A stretch of 64,000 bases of DNA from Ixodes scapularis (GCF_016920785.2 NW_024609837.1:26413533-26477532); one strand, 5' to 3'; shown: positions 1-29,673, counted from the stretch's first letter. Numbers and translations: made by a program. The notes: generated by a model not told the origin, from the letters alone.

Positions 1-59
1 CCAAGCTCTATAGAAAACAAGCTGGACAAAGCATCCCCGTAGTTCATCTCCCCGCCAAT

Positions 60-1060
60 AACGTCTGATGCACGACAGATGCATCTGTAGCGGCCAGTGT
101 GCGACGTCGCACATTAGGCACCAATAGTGTCTGATAGTAAACTAATGCATCTGTAGTGCCTCGTTTGTGACTTTGCAGATTAGGCACCAATAGCGTCTAA
201 TGTGCGATGGATATATCTGTAGCGTCTAATGTATGACGTCGCACATCAGGCGCCAAATAGCATCTAATGTGCGATAAATATGACATTGCAAATTAGCAAT
301 AATAGCATCTAACGTTCAATGGATGTGTCTATAGCGTCTAATGCGGGACGTCGCACATTAGGCACCAATAGCATCTAATGTGCAATTCTGAACTTTAGGC
401 ACCAATAGTAGCTAATGTGTAACGTCGCACATTAGACACCAATAACATCTAATCTGTGGAAGCGTATCCGTAGCATCTAATGTACAACGTCGCACATTGG
501 GCACCAAGAGTGTCTAATGTGCGACCTATGTATCTGTAAAGTCGAATGTGACGTTGCACATTAGGCAAGAATAATGTTTAATGTGCAACAGATGTATCCG
601 TAGCATCTATTGTGGGATGGCGCACATTAGACACCAATAAAGTCTAATGTGTGACGGATGTATCCGTAGCACCTATTGTGCGACGTTACACATTAGGCAC
701 CAAGTGTCTAATGTGCGATGGATGTACCCATAGCATCTATTGTGCGACGTCGCACATTAGACACCAATAATGCCTAATGTGTGATGGATGTATCTGTAGC
801 ATCTATTGTGCGACGTCGTACATTAGGCACCAATAGTGTCTAATGTGCGATGGATGTACCCATAGCATCTAATGTACAACGTCGCACATTAGGCACCACG
901 AGTGTCTAATGTACAATATATGTATCTGTAGTGTCGAATGTGACGTTGCACATTAGACACCAATAATGTTTAATGTGCAACAGAGAAATCCGTAGCATCT
1001 ATTGTGCGACATCGCACATTAGGCGCCAGTAGCGTCTGATGTGTGGCGGATGTATCTGCT
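60..1060. repeat. Tandem satellite, ~66-bp unit, ~15 copies
   Basis: About 15 degenerate copies of a ~66-bp unit. Each contains ATTAGGCACCAATAGTGTCT, a second TCTAATGTGCGA half-copy, GATGGATGTATCCGTAGC, and a GCGACGTCGC palindrome before the next ATTAGGC. The two TCTAATGTGCGA stretches per unit suggest an older ~33-bp ancestor. It lies in the Mef2 intron to the left of exon 7 and runs to the window edge, with the first ~50 bases more degenerate. Confidence 0.9.
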
Positions 1061-1111
1061 GACCGGTGACGATTAGGAGTTTATGGGTTCACAGACGTGC
1101 CCTGCTCTCAC

Positions 1112-18794
<17,683 letters not shown>

Positions 18795-18840
18795 GGCTGG
18801 AGTAGTAGCGGAGTGCGTCTTTGCAGAGTAGCCCGAACGC

Positions 18841-18855
18841 TCAGGGAAAACTCAT
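18841..18855 (-). promoter_or_regulatory. Minimal upstream ORF in the Mef2 leader
   Basis: The 5' leader in this exon holds one ATG before the main start. It reads ATG AGT TTT CCC TGA (Met-Ser-Phe-Pro-stop) and ends 46 nt before the Mef2 ATG. The context GTGAATGAG has T at -3 and A at +4, so it is weak. Short uORFs like this commonly damp or condition translation, but this role is inference. Confidence 0.5.
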
Positions 18856-18878
18856 TCACGGCGTCCTGTAGTCAGCCA

Positions 18879-21541
18879 CTGCGAGGACAGAGAGAAAGAG
18901 AGAAAAACGTAAGACTCTCCCACAACTCTCGAATCTTCTGGTCTTCTTTACCAGAAGCCACTTGTAATAAAAACTTGCACGTGGGGGACCCAAGACACAC
19001 ATCACTAGTCGAAAGGACAGAGAAACAAAGAAGTCCCAAATACAGCTGCCATAAGCAACTTAAGTCAATTCCACTAATCTCGAGTATCCAGTACGAAGTC
19101 ATGTAAAAAAAGCAGCCTTTTTGGCTTCCATCAAAGAAAAGCTGGGAAACACACAAACATTCACTTGGAAATCTGATGATTCGGGTTTTCAGAGAGTACC
19201 GTCTCCGCCGTAGTTTTCACTCTACGGCAGAGATGCCAGATGACGCGCTAAGGCAGATGAATTTAATGCTGTCTGAAGACCCATAAGACAAATTCAGCAT
19301 GTTCTTTAGGAACAAGCATGTAACTATCACAGAATAGTCAAACCAACAGGGACTTAGCAAACTAGATTTTCACGTCAACTTATGAACAACGCACAAAAGC
19401 TTTCTCGGGGTTATTTCACTCCCGATTCATAGCACAAATGCATCTGGGTAATAACATCAAATTAGAACCTCACTAGCACTCGATTGTGCTAGCAAACACA
19501 CCAAAATGCACCAACCTTCCAAAAAAAAAAAGATAATAAAAAATTTTAAACGTTGCTGCAGTTGTTTCTGCAGTCTTGCAATGCTTTGCAATGCATCTAT
19601 TGCTGCACTGCAGAGGCAATACACCAAAATGCACGAACTTTGTAAAAAAATTTAGAACAGCTACAGAAAAGAAAAAGAAAAAGACACTGCATTTGTTTGG
19701 GTTTGGATGTTACCTATCTAATAACATTGCTCTGTCATCAAGTATAGCTATGTCTACTGACAAGACACTTTCACTTTGAATAGGATCAAAGCTACATAGT
19801 TGAGGGCATATATTCTGAATTTAATGAAGCGGGTGAAACTTCACTTATCAGATATCACTATCTTGGATTCTGTAGAGAATAAATGCCCAGGCCAAAGGTA
19901 ACAGTGAAGGTACAGTCCCAATGAAGCTTGACTAAAGTGAATAGAAACAAATACAAATGATAAAATGTATGCAGGTGCAGACCCATCTGCAAGCACATCA
20001 AGGTTTCAACTGCAGATTTTTACACAGTAAAGTGCTAGCGAAACTGCAATGTCTTTCATAATTTGTTTTGCAAGGTGAAATTTTACAAAAGCACAAAACA
20101 AATTCGCTCAAAAATGTTTCTCAAGGAACAGGTAGGTGACTACTTTCTGTGCAAAATTACACTTTCTGTTAATGAGCCATGGGCATAAAAATATGGTCAT
20201 CACATTTCGTGGACTACACTGTTCAAGTTATGCTGAGCACGTTACTGTGAAGTATGTGTATACATGGGGCAACATACTGCTGTTGTCTAGCCAAATGTGT
20301 AGAAAAAAAGAACCGCCTCCAGCACACTTCACAATAAAAAGCAAGAAAGACTGAGAGTTAACAGAGCTGGAATCACTAAGTAAGAAATAACATTTTATTC
20401 ATTTAAGTGGGAAAAGCTATGAGGAATGTTGGGTATGTTAAATGCCATGATTAGAGCCTTCCCCGATGCATTGCTTAATACACTAATGGAACCAATTGAA
20501 GCTGTATAACTTACAAACATTGCCTTTAAAAAGTCTCAGCAAAGCATTAGGCACAATCATTTCATGTGCATGACTCAGCAGTTCCCCAATATCGCCATCA
20601 ATGTTTGGGTGATCCCTGTAAGCAATTTCATCTGCCCCATTTAACAACTCCAGTAGTTACATGTGCACAGCCTCATAAACCTCCCATAATGTCCTATGTT
20701 CCGTGAGCCACATCAGCGATTTCCCATCCCGCCTAATTTAATGGCTCAAATAGTTACATGTACACAGCGTCATAAATCTAAAATTTCTTCATTAAAAGGG
20801 GGAAGACATTTTCACAGGGACCAGTCAACTTATTATCTATGAACAATAACATACCAAAGCAAGAACTCACAGTGCTGAGCACAGGGACACAAGTTTCAGA
20901 TCTGCGAGCTGAATACTGTAAACGACTTAATTTTCGCAGGATCAAATTTTTGCAAATGGGTTAGAAGCAGAAAACTTTGAATGATTTGCGGGTTCTAATT
21001 CCTGCAAATCAAAAATCAGAACCCACGCGGTAACCGCAAATTAAGGTGAAAACGAATTCTGGCCTATTGCATTATTGTCTTTCAAATATTTTAAATACGT
21101 CAATAATTGAGGATATGTGTAATGATCACATGAGAACCTTGGCACGTGTGTTTTCTCGATAGATTGCTGCTCAATAAAGCACAGCTTCTCAATGTAGGTT
21201 CTGAAGAGTCAACATTTTGTTAAAATTGTTTGAGGGACCTATTTTTCGCAAACTGTAAGCAATTCACAAAAATTCGGTTCTTGCAGAAATTCAGCAAACG
21301 ACTAAATTTGAAATGAATAAAATGAACAAACAAATACATAAATTCCCAAAGGTCATAATAACTCATTATCAGTTGAATTGTTTAAAAAAAAACATTCTAA
21401 GGCTGACCGTGCCAAGTTGACTTACCAAATTGCATTGCTTTATTATTTTTTTCTTGCTCTTGCATTTTTATATTACTGTTGTGCTTGTACTACATTTCAT
21501 ATACTGTTGTTTTTACTCAGTAAAATATATTAACCCCTCCT
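18879..21541. other. Region upstream of the Mef2 ATG exon, nothing recognised
   Basis: Probably Mef2 intron. It holds a small hairpin TCTCCGCCGTAG...CTACGGCAGAGA at ~19201-19232 and AT-rich sequence. No coding exon or transposon terminus was found. Confidence 0.5.
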
Positions 21542-22998
21542 CCCAGGCGAAAATTTTCAACTGGGACCAGTTGGTCCCAGTTGCAACTGGTTTATGGAAC
21601 AATTCCCAGTTGCAACTGGTCCCAGTTGGAGTCGTCCAACTGGGACCAGTTGGTCCCAGTTGCAACTGGTTTATGGAACAATTCCCAGTTGCAACTGGTC
21701 CCAGTTGGAGTCGTCCAACTGGTCCCAGTTGGAGTTGGTACCAACTCCAGCAACAATGAAACACGGCACAAAATGGAAGGTTGACAAGACTTTATTGTCA
21801 AAAACTTGGAGAATGAAACTAAATAGGTTCGGTGACGTACACGCTCCGGGTTTAGCCACTTGCTTGCGACGGTTGAATCGCTTTTTCAGAGGTGGTATTC
21901 ATGAGATGAAGGAAGATCGGCCGCTGGCGTCTGTTAGCGAAGACGTCCTCAGCTTCTCTTCCCATCGCGTGAAGAAAGGTGCTCACCCGTGATCCTGCGT
22001 TGCGCAGGTGAAGTCCTGATAAGATGCGGTAGCGCTCACACCTTGCAATCTCTGTCACAACAGTCGAACATTTTCGAGGTAGACCTCCCGCCATTTTCGC
22101 CATTGTGCTCTCCGCGGCGTGTTCTCTTCCGTCCGGTCTTTCCTGGGTGCCCTCCGATCGCTGAACTGCATCGTTCCATCCTCGAAGTTCACCGCCGCCA
22201 CCATGGCGTGTGTACGGTTAGGTCCAAAGAAGCGCAGCTGTAGTTTTGACATTTTCATAACGACGCCAACTTGGGCGATGGCGACCCTTCCCTACCGCGT
22301 CCGTCCGACTCCGGCGTCAGCATAGGCAGCGCCATCTGTCGACAGCGCGTACCACTAATCCGCACCCGCGTGCCACGGCGGCCGGCTAGCTCTGATTAGT
22401 CAAAAGATGAATTTATTTATTAAAAGAAAAAAAAATACTGTTGGTATTTAAATAAATGTTTTAATATATTTTAATAATGCACTAAATGTTCATTTAGGTG
22501 AACACATTTTGTCACTAATTATATTTTCCAATTAAAAAAATATTTAGTTAATTAAAATTTTTATATTATTTTTATAAATATATAAATGTACCCCAGTAAT
22601 TAAAAATTCCCTATTTGTATAAATCTAAAAATGTTAGTTTTTTTAGTTTTCTTCATTAGCAAAGGTCAATACACCCCCAACTTGTCCAAATTGTTGCCCA
22701 ATGTTAATTGGGAACGGGAAAGGCATTTGAAGCTCGACTGGGAATCGCTTCAACCAGTTACTTTCCTAACTGGTTCCAGTGCACTCCATTCCCAACTGGG
22801 AGTCAAACCAGTTGACTCCCAACTGGGAATGGTTCAAACCAGTTGACCCCTCAGCTGGCCCCAGTTGGACTCCCATTGGTCCCAGTTGATTCCCAGTTGG
22901 GACCAGTTAGTCCCAGTTGCTTCCCAGTTGGGACCAGTTAGTCCCAGTTGAAACCAGTTGAGGTGCCAACTGGTCCCAGTTAGAAATTTTCGCCTGGG
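21542..22998. mobile_element. 1.46-kb element with inverted termini made of CAACTGG/CCAGTTG arrays
   Basis: The left end CCCAGGCGAAAATTTTCAAC and right end (reverse complement) CCCAGGCGAAAATTTCTAAC are matching termini. Inside each lies an array of ~8-bp palindromic half units (CAACTGGTCCCAGTTG). The left array (21557-21745) includes a ~110-bp unit repeated twice; the right array spans ~22725-22985. Between them lies a minus-strand transcript-like unit (21770-22330) plus an AT-rich spacer (22390-22650). I see no clear target duplication and no transposase. It is non-autonomous, family unknown. Confidence 0.8.
21770..22330 (-). pseudogene. Gypsy-type gag fragment in a small transcript-like unit inside the CAACTGG element
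   Basis: On the minus strand one frame (22103-21852, 83 codons) contains CERYRILSGLHLRNAGSRVS followed by TFLHAMGREAEDVF. This resembles the FxRFRxASGLxxxxxxxQVxTLxYxMGxEAEDVF segment of gag proteins of Ty3/gypsy-type LTR retrotransposons. An upstream frame (22258-22055, 67 codons, with WRKWREVYLENVRLL) overlaps it out of frame. A full gag would need a frame change between them, so the fragment looks broken. AATAAA (minus strand, 21796-21791) lies ~55 nt after the stop. The 5' side is CpG-rich. No protease, RT or LTR is visible. It is a captured gag fragment or a small gag-derived gene. Confidence 0.5.
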
Positions 22999-23070
22999 CT
23001 GCCACAACCTCCAAAAAAGAGGTTAGCAGTACTTACAAATAAATAATAACTAATCAAATTAGTATACCTA

Positions 23071-23091
23071 TCATCATCATCATCATCATCA
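23071..23091 (+). repeat. (CAT)n microsatellite
   Basis: Seven consecutive CAT/ATC triplets between the CAACTGG element and the hAT MITE. Confidence 0.9.
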
Positions 23092-23117
23092 TAACATAAG
23101 CTCGTATTGGTAGCTTT

Positions 23118-23562
23118 TAGGGGTGTCGCGAACCGGCCGCGGTTCGAGTTCGACCAGGTTCGACTTTTTCGAACTTTTAATGAAAAGTTCGGCGAACCTT
23201 GTATTGAGGTTCGACTCGTGTGCGCATGCGCGACAGGCAGGCCAGTTGGCTTCGGATTGGATGGTGATGGCTAAGGGAGGAATCAAGGGCAGCGCTAATT
23301 GGTTCTTTCAGTTAATTCAGTACAAAAGAATTAAGCAATTAACTTCTTCAGTGATAAGAATTGATTTCTTTTAAGTGCAACTGTTCATAAAATAAAATAA
23401 CCCATTGCATACCAAAAAAATTCTCCAAACTTAGACATGCTTGTATCAAGGTCTGGCCACAGTGTCCACAAAGTCGAACCGGTCGAATCTGGTGAAAAAT
23501 GTTCGAAGAACCCCGAAGTTCGACCTAAAAATCCGGTTCGACAAAAGTTCGCGACACCCCTA
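23118..23562. mobile_element. hAT-type MITE (445 bp) with 8-bp target duplication
   Basis: GTAGCTTT occurs at 23110-23117 and again at 23563-23570. Termini are perfect inverted repeats of TAGGGGTGTCGCGAAC. Subterminal sequence is rich in TTCGAACC/GGTTCGA motifs in inverted arrangement. TAGGG-type ends and an 8-bp duplication are hAT hallmarks. No transposase. Diverged relatives are at 45971-46497 and 29055-29180. It also carries a GCGCATGCGC motif at ~23222. Confidence 0.9.
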
Positions 23563-24094
23563 GTAGCTTTGGCTTCGGTCGCACATACGTACGCCGACTT
23601 CACCGGCAGGGCGCAGCGCCGGGGGTGGCGAACTTTTCCTCATCGCCCTTGTTTACAGATCGCGCTCGTACGGAAAACCCGCCACGCGCTCGCGTCTGGG
23701 GTCTCGAAGGGGGGAACCGGGATTGCCCCGAGTGGACCAAACGAACGCGGGGGACGGACGCAAGCCCGTGCTTTTTACGCGTGCTCCCAGAACGCGCCCA
23801 GCGTGTTTCGGGTGACGCGGCGATTCGCTATGCGGGGGCTGCTGTACGCTCGAAGGGCGCGTGCCTATCATTTGCGTAATTACGTCCTTCAAATTGTTTG
23901 CCTCTTGTTTTGATTCGATGGGCGACGCGGTGTCCTCGCTTTCGCGTCGTTTTCGTTCTCTACCGACAGCGCAGCTCCACGCGGAGGAAAAAAAAAAAAA
24001 AAAAAAGATACTTTTGCGCCTTAGGCACCGCAATGGCGGCTCGCAAACCGAAAGTAAACACGTCGCCTTACTTTTGTGAGGACTGAAAAGAGCC

Positions 24095-24790
24095 AGATAG
24101 TTACTGTCCTTCCTTTTCTAAAACGCTGCTAGTCAGTTGGTTAGTTTCTGGTTATTTTCCGTCATTTTCCGAAAAATAGCCAACTCCGTTGGTTGGCGTC
24201 TTTTCTTCTCTGAAACATAACCGAGCCAGTTGGTTATTAGTGCCTCAACTTCTCCGAAAACATAATGCCAGTCCAACTGGTTATTGTCCGAAAGCCGAGG
24301 GTGGCTTCTCAAGCAAGAGTCGATCGTGTAGACGAGTGACTGGAAACGCTTTCGAGAAGGGGAGGTGTAACTAACTGAGTGGCAACGTTTTAGAGAATGA
24401 GCGACGATAACCAACTGATCAGCTGAGACAAGACCGGTTTTTAAGCCTCTTAGGAAGGCTTACGACAATAAGGTACTGAGCTGACAACGTTTAGTCAACC
24501 TCCTCGGTTTTAGAGAAGGAAAGACAACATCCCCACTGTATTGACTTACAACACTTGATTGGCAGAATTTCGAATGCAAGAAAATTACCAACTGATTGGC
24601 AGCGCGTTAGAAAAGAAAAGAAGCAATCAAATAGATTAACTATGTTTTAGAAAATTAAAAAAAAAACACACACAAAAAATCTGATTGGTAGCGTTTTAGA
24701 GAAGAACAACCACCAGATTGACAATGTTTAAGGGAAGTTCAGACAATAACCAACCACAAATGCAACGTTTTAGAGAAGGAACCAGCAAAA
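24095..24790. mobile_element. Foldback-like element: inverted minisatellite arrays
   Basis: The right half (24375-24785) is a degenerate tandem array with GATTGGCAACGTTTTAGAGAAGG and AATAACCAAC units. The left half (24105-24300) carries the same units in reverse complement (CCTTCCTTTTCTAAAACGCTG, GTTGGTTATT). The two arrays are thus inverted, as in Drosophila FB elements. A 40-bp fragment of the 18.0-kb MITE (24423-24462) is embedded. Confidence 0.6.
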
Positions 24791-27700
24791 ATAAATAAAC
24801 CCTCCGGGGCAAACAAAAAGAAAAACAAGATAACGACTGCTTTCAAAGGGAATAAAAAAAAAAAAGTGTGTGGCGTTTTGCTGCGACCAATCAGAAATGA
24901 CCGACATTCACCGTGGTTCAAACTCTAGGTCAGACCAGCATTCAGACACCACGCCCTCGATCTGCTCTTGTTCTCAACAACACCTGCACATCCTAAAAAC
25001 GCCCAAGATTTATTTCTGTCGCTTTTTTTATTTTATTTTATTTTCTTGCGTAAAAAGCGAGCTCGAAAGCGCTTTGTTGCAAAACTTACATAAATGTTGG
25101 CACATGTGCATCTCGCGCCCAGTCCAGTGTTCACGGCCAAACCGCACGTGCGCTAAGCGCAGAGAGGTCTTTTAACAAATTGCAAACTCAGGCTCGCATT
25201 TTTCATTGCATTTTTTTTTTCTCCCTTTGCATAACGCCAATGCACATCGCATACTTTTATATAGACTCGAATTATGCTATGACAAATGCCTTACCCCCCC
25301 CCCCCCCTTTTTTTTTGTAATTTTATTTTTTATATGAAGTGTGGACAAAAACCGCTTTTTTATTCGCACTTTATTTATTTATTTTCGGAGAGAAATTAGC
25401 TATAAATACTGCATATCCGCACTGTCAAATGAGGCCGTAGATACATATATTGGCAACGTTTCTGTATCAAGAAGAAAAAAGAAAACTAGCACCGCTGGTG
25501 ATATAAGAAGTGCCATTAACAAAGTCCAGAAAACACACACGCACACGCATCAACTCGATCGTAATGCAGCACTCTTAACGTTGGAAACTGCTCAGGCGGG
25601 GCGCACATCATAAAAGTCCGTAGCAAATCATCCTACAATTTAATTGGTAGTAACAGATTCACTAATGCACTGGTTCACTACGCCCGATATACAAAAACGC
25701 ATCGCCAAAAATCGCGCATAAGAGTAGATCCTTTCACGTTTGGCCGACAAAATGTGTTCAGTAGGGCAACCCTTTCACCGCCATACATAAAAATTAAACA
25801 CAAACGCAGCCCGCAAACAAACGTGTACGTTCGTGGCGCATGCAAGATCCTCCCGGCGTTGTTCTTGGCCGCCGAGAAAAATATCTAGACAAGGGATTCG
25901 GTTCTGTCTGTACCCCTACACTGATGGTTGTTGTCGCCGCGTCCGCGCAAACACGTCGAAAGACGATAAGCTCAGTCTAGACCCTCACCCTCTTTCTTGG
26001 ATATCTCGGCTGCAGCGGCGCTGGAGTGAACGATGAGAGGATTGTCACAACAACACTCATAGTTGTACACCCGCAATCTCGAAGCACACATTTTGTTTTT
26101 CTTTAAAGCTTGGAGTACGCTATTTGGATGGACTCCCAAGTAAAACGTCGCTACATATATATATATATATATATTTTTTTTTTTTCCTACACAGCGATAG
26201 ATACACCGCACATATCGTGAGGTGTCTGTTGGTTTTAAAGGGAAGTTTAGAATTTAAGCGAAGATAAAGACACGTCCTACCGCGTACAACAGATCCCACG
26301 CCTTTATGCACGGGTAAGTCGTCTGCCACCCCTCGTGCTATCAGGTGGCGACGTTGGGAGACGATCGTGTTTTTCTTTTTCGGTTGTCTTTCGCTCGCTC
26401 AGATCGAGCCTCGGAGACGCTGCTGAGAGACTTTCTTTCTTTTCGTTCTCGTTACTCACGTGCTGATGGTTACGAAGTGAAGTCCCTGCTCCTCAAGGCA
26501 CGACGAAGTTCGCAAACTCGCGAGGAAACATTTAAAAAGCTGCGGTGGTTCGGTGAAGCCAGCTGTAACCTTGCCCGCGATCGCAAATCAGCTCGCAGAC
26601 GGCTGCCATCTTGTTCTGATCTAGGTTGCCAGCCGAGAGGGTGGCTCGGCCGCTAAACGTGGAGAAATTCGAAAACGCGGAAAAGGCGGGAAAGCAAAAG
26701 AGGAAAAAAACAAGATTGCGCAAGTTGCTGTTTAAATTACGGTCTGGGATCGTGCTCGAAGAACAGCTTAATTTTTTTTTACACAATTCTAATAAGGTTG
26801 TTGTAGAAACAAAAAAAATATATATAATGATTATCTGAGTTTTTATTGTATGTTCAGTAGTTAGTTGGCTCACATAACCAGTTCTTTTTATGATCCTTAT
26901 TATGCATCTACACCCTCTCGGTAATGCAGACTTCAGCTGAATTAAAATTTACAATGTAGACGATATTAGTCACTCGAAACAAGCTGACTTGCGGTCGGAA
27001 CTAATTTACAACAATCAAATAGATATTTTTTCTCCTTTTCTTTTTCCTTTTTTTTTTATACGTGTTGCAGACGAAATTTTATTTTACGGTTAGGACGGTT
27101 AGTTAGTCGGACGATCGCCTGTTTACCTCGTAGGTTATTTTTCAGAACTAAGCAATGCGGGCAGGCAGGAAAGAGGAAGTGAAATATTGACTATGAACAC
27201 TTCAGGCGTGAAAACGATTTCCACGGACTTCCTAGAACTTCCGTTTGTGGAGTGTGATTCTGAAAGAGATGACCCGAAGATGTCTTTACCATGGTTAAAA
27301 AAGTTCATAGGTACAAAGCATTTCACATTAAATACGTTAATATGTTTTGCTTTTTTTTCATCACGATAAGCTTCACATAGACCATATGCAATGTTGGTCC
27401 CATCGTTGGTCTCAAGGTTCACCTACGTAGGTATAACGTCCCCTTTCCTCTTTGCCCTGGGCCCAAAGTTATAGGCATTTTACAAGATTCTCAGCATGGC
27501 TTAGCCTTATATGATTAAGCTACTGGATGAGCTAAACATCGTCCAGGGCTACGCTCTCGCTTACACTGTTAGGCACTTTATGAGATGACCGTGGCGTTTT
27601 TCTACAATAACGCAGTTTCACTGTGTCTTTCGCAGACTGCATGCCGCACACTGCAGGGGTTCTAGGCTCGGTGGATGTCACGATTCGTGACAAGATGAAA

Positions 27701-28235
27701 AAGAAAAAGGAAAAAAAAAGAAAGAAAGAAACGTGTTGCGTTTCCAGGCACACTGACCTGCCACACAGCGTGGCAAACAATAGCGCCAAATGATTGTACA
27801 GCTTCGGAGAGACTTTAAAGGTTAAAAGTTTAAACAACACACTCATAAACCAACAAAAACGACGGCGGTCTGCAAACAAACGAGAACAAGGTTGCCTGGA
27901 AATAAACTTCCCGCCTTTAGATCAGCCACAAATGCCAGCATGCACCGAATGTACGATGGTTCCATTGTGGTATAATGCCAGTGCAAACATTTCTTTTCCA
28001 CATATTTGAACGGATTTGAGATCAGTTTTACTGCCACTCATGACGCTGGAGGATTTGTTTGTAATTACCGCGTAAGTTATTACATTTTCCGAGTATTTAC
28101 GAAAGCGACTTATAATTTTTATTCGCATCACACAACGTGCCGTAACAGATGCAACCTTCGCTTATATAAAATTTAATGGTGCAATTAAACCAAAAAAAAA
28201 AAAAAAAGATGTATTCTTCCATATATATATAAATA
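24791..28235. other. Non-coding stretch, only low-complexity features
   Basis: Contains C/T homopolymers at 25291-25315, an (AT)n run at 26153-26172 and several poly-A tracts. GC-rich 26340-26660 gives open frames without recognisable protein or splice sites. No element ends found. Confidence 0.5.
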
Positions 28236-28425
28236 TTGTGAACGAAGAGGAGAGAGAGTGATTATTGAATTTACCGTTAAAGTTAGGGAAAGGGAAAGAG
28301 AGCTGGCGAAAAATTGGGCTCCTGGCCCCGCTACTGGCCCAAATTTTCGCCAGCTTTGTTTCCTTTCTATTTCCCCAACTTTAATGATAAATTCAATGAT
28401 CACCCTCTACCCTCCTCGTTCACAA
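28236..28425. mobile_element. Palindromic MITE (190 bp)
   Basis: The left arm ATTGTGAACGAAGAGG...GTGATTATTGAATTTACC...TTAAAGTT...GCTGGCGAAAAATTGGGC is mirrored by the right arm (reverse complement ATTGTGAACGAGGAGG...GTGATCATTGAATTTATC...TTAAAGTT...GCTGGCGAAAATTTGGGC) around a ~15-nt loop. Confidence 0.85.
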
Positions 28426-29054
28426 TGTCATTGTGGCTGCCATTTGTCAACCCTACCTCACTCCCCAAATATATTCGACTTTTTTAATGCAAGTATTCCG
28501 CCGATCAGTAAGAAACTAACTGTAGTTCGTGTCAAACGCATTGAACGTAACAAGCAAGAAATGAGACACATATGGAGTCAACATTTTCTTTACGGGCATA
28601 ACGACACGAAACACAGAAACAGAACACGACGCCATCGTGCACCTGAGCCCGACAAAAACGGGCGTCGCGCGGCATGTCTCCATAACAACTTGCGTGGACG
28701 CTGTGACGTGGCCGCAATATGTTCACGTGTGTCAAAGCGTCCTCGGTTGTGGCTGTGGGAACCACGGCGCAGCACCCGTTTTCGTCGCTTACGTGTTCCC
28801 CGCTTTAGCTTTTTCGTCTGGTATACTGTTATGCCTGTCCCGACCTAAAATTGCTCACGCAAAGCACGAATTCCCCCTCGGATGCATTCCTTAGGTTGCC
28901 ATCGATGCGCTTTCGAGAAACAAGAAGTTGGGGCCCTAAACTCGTCAAACACAAAGTTGGGGCCAAAGTTCACGGAGCGCGCCAATCGGACTATAGCGAC
29001 GATGACTGCGATTTTTTCGCCGGCGTCCAATCAGAGCGCTCCGCGAACTTTCGG

Positions 29055-29180
29055 CTCCAAGTCTTCGAATACTCCACGAGCTTCGACCGGGTTCGACTTT
29101 TTCGAACTTGTAACGCGAAGTTCGACAAGAGTTCGACTGAAGCTCATCTTCTTGTGCGCATGCGCGAAGATTAAAAACGA
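29055..29180. repeat. Fragment related to the 23.1-kb hAT MITE
   Basis: Shares CTTCGACCGGGTTCGACTTTTTCGAACTT-type sequence and a GTGCGCATGCGCGA motif in the same order, but lacks the TAGGGGTGTCGCG termini. Confidence 0.6.
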
Positions 29181-29673
29181 ACTGACGTTACCTGGCGGAG
29201 GTGAAGTGCAGTGTTTGTTGAATAATTATATTGTTTAATTGATTCGCATATATAAACTAACTAAAGCATTAATGTAAATATATTTGATTTTATATTGTGT
29301 AAGTATTGATACTCAGTTCATAAAATTACTTCATGAATCATTTGCATCGACCCATAACGGCGCATTTTACGAGGCGACCATTTATCTGCGATCTCGTGGA
29401 TAAAAGATAAAAAAAACCTAATCGGGTCTCACATGACTGTGAGAAGCTGGCAGGGTATGAAGTCGGAAAAGGACCTCGATGGGTTTATCGTCCACCAATG
29501 TAAACACAGAAACAAAAAACAAAAACAAAAAACACACGGGCCAAATATAATGTGGAAAAAGAACCCGGAAACCAGCAGGCGGCAGCCTGATGAAAGGTTG
29601 ATTTTGCCATATCGGAAATCCCGCTAAGATTTCACAGGTTCAAGTAACGCACTACTAGAGCTACTAAATGGCT

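Noticed and set aside
60..1060. CRISPR-like array
   Set aside because: Units are contiguous and degenerate with no unique spacers, and the host is eukaryotic; it is a satellite.
28258..28848. 196-codon plus-strand open frame
   Set aside because: Its first ~55 codons lie in the palindromic MITE 28236-28425. The rest is Arg-rich low-complexity translation without known protein features.
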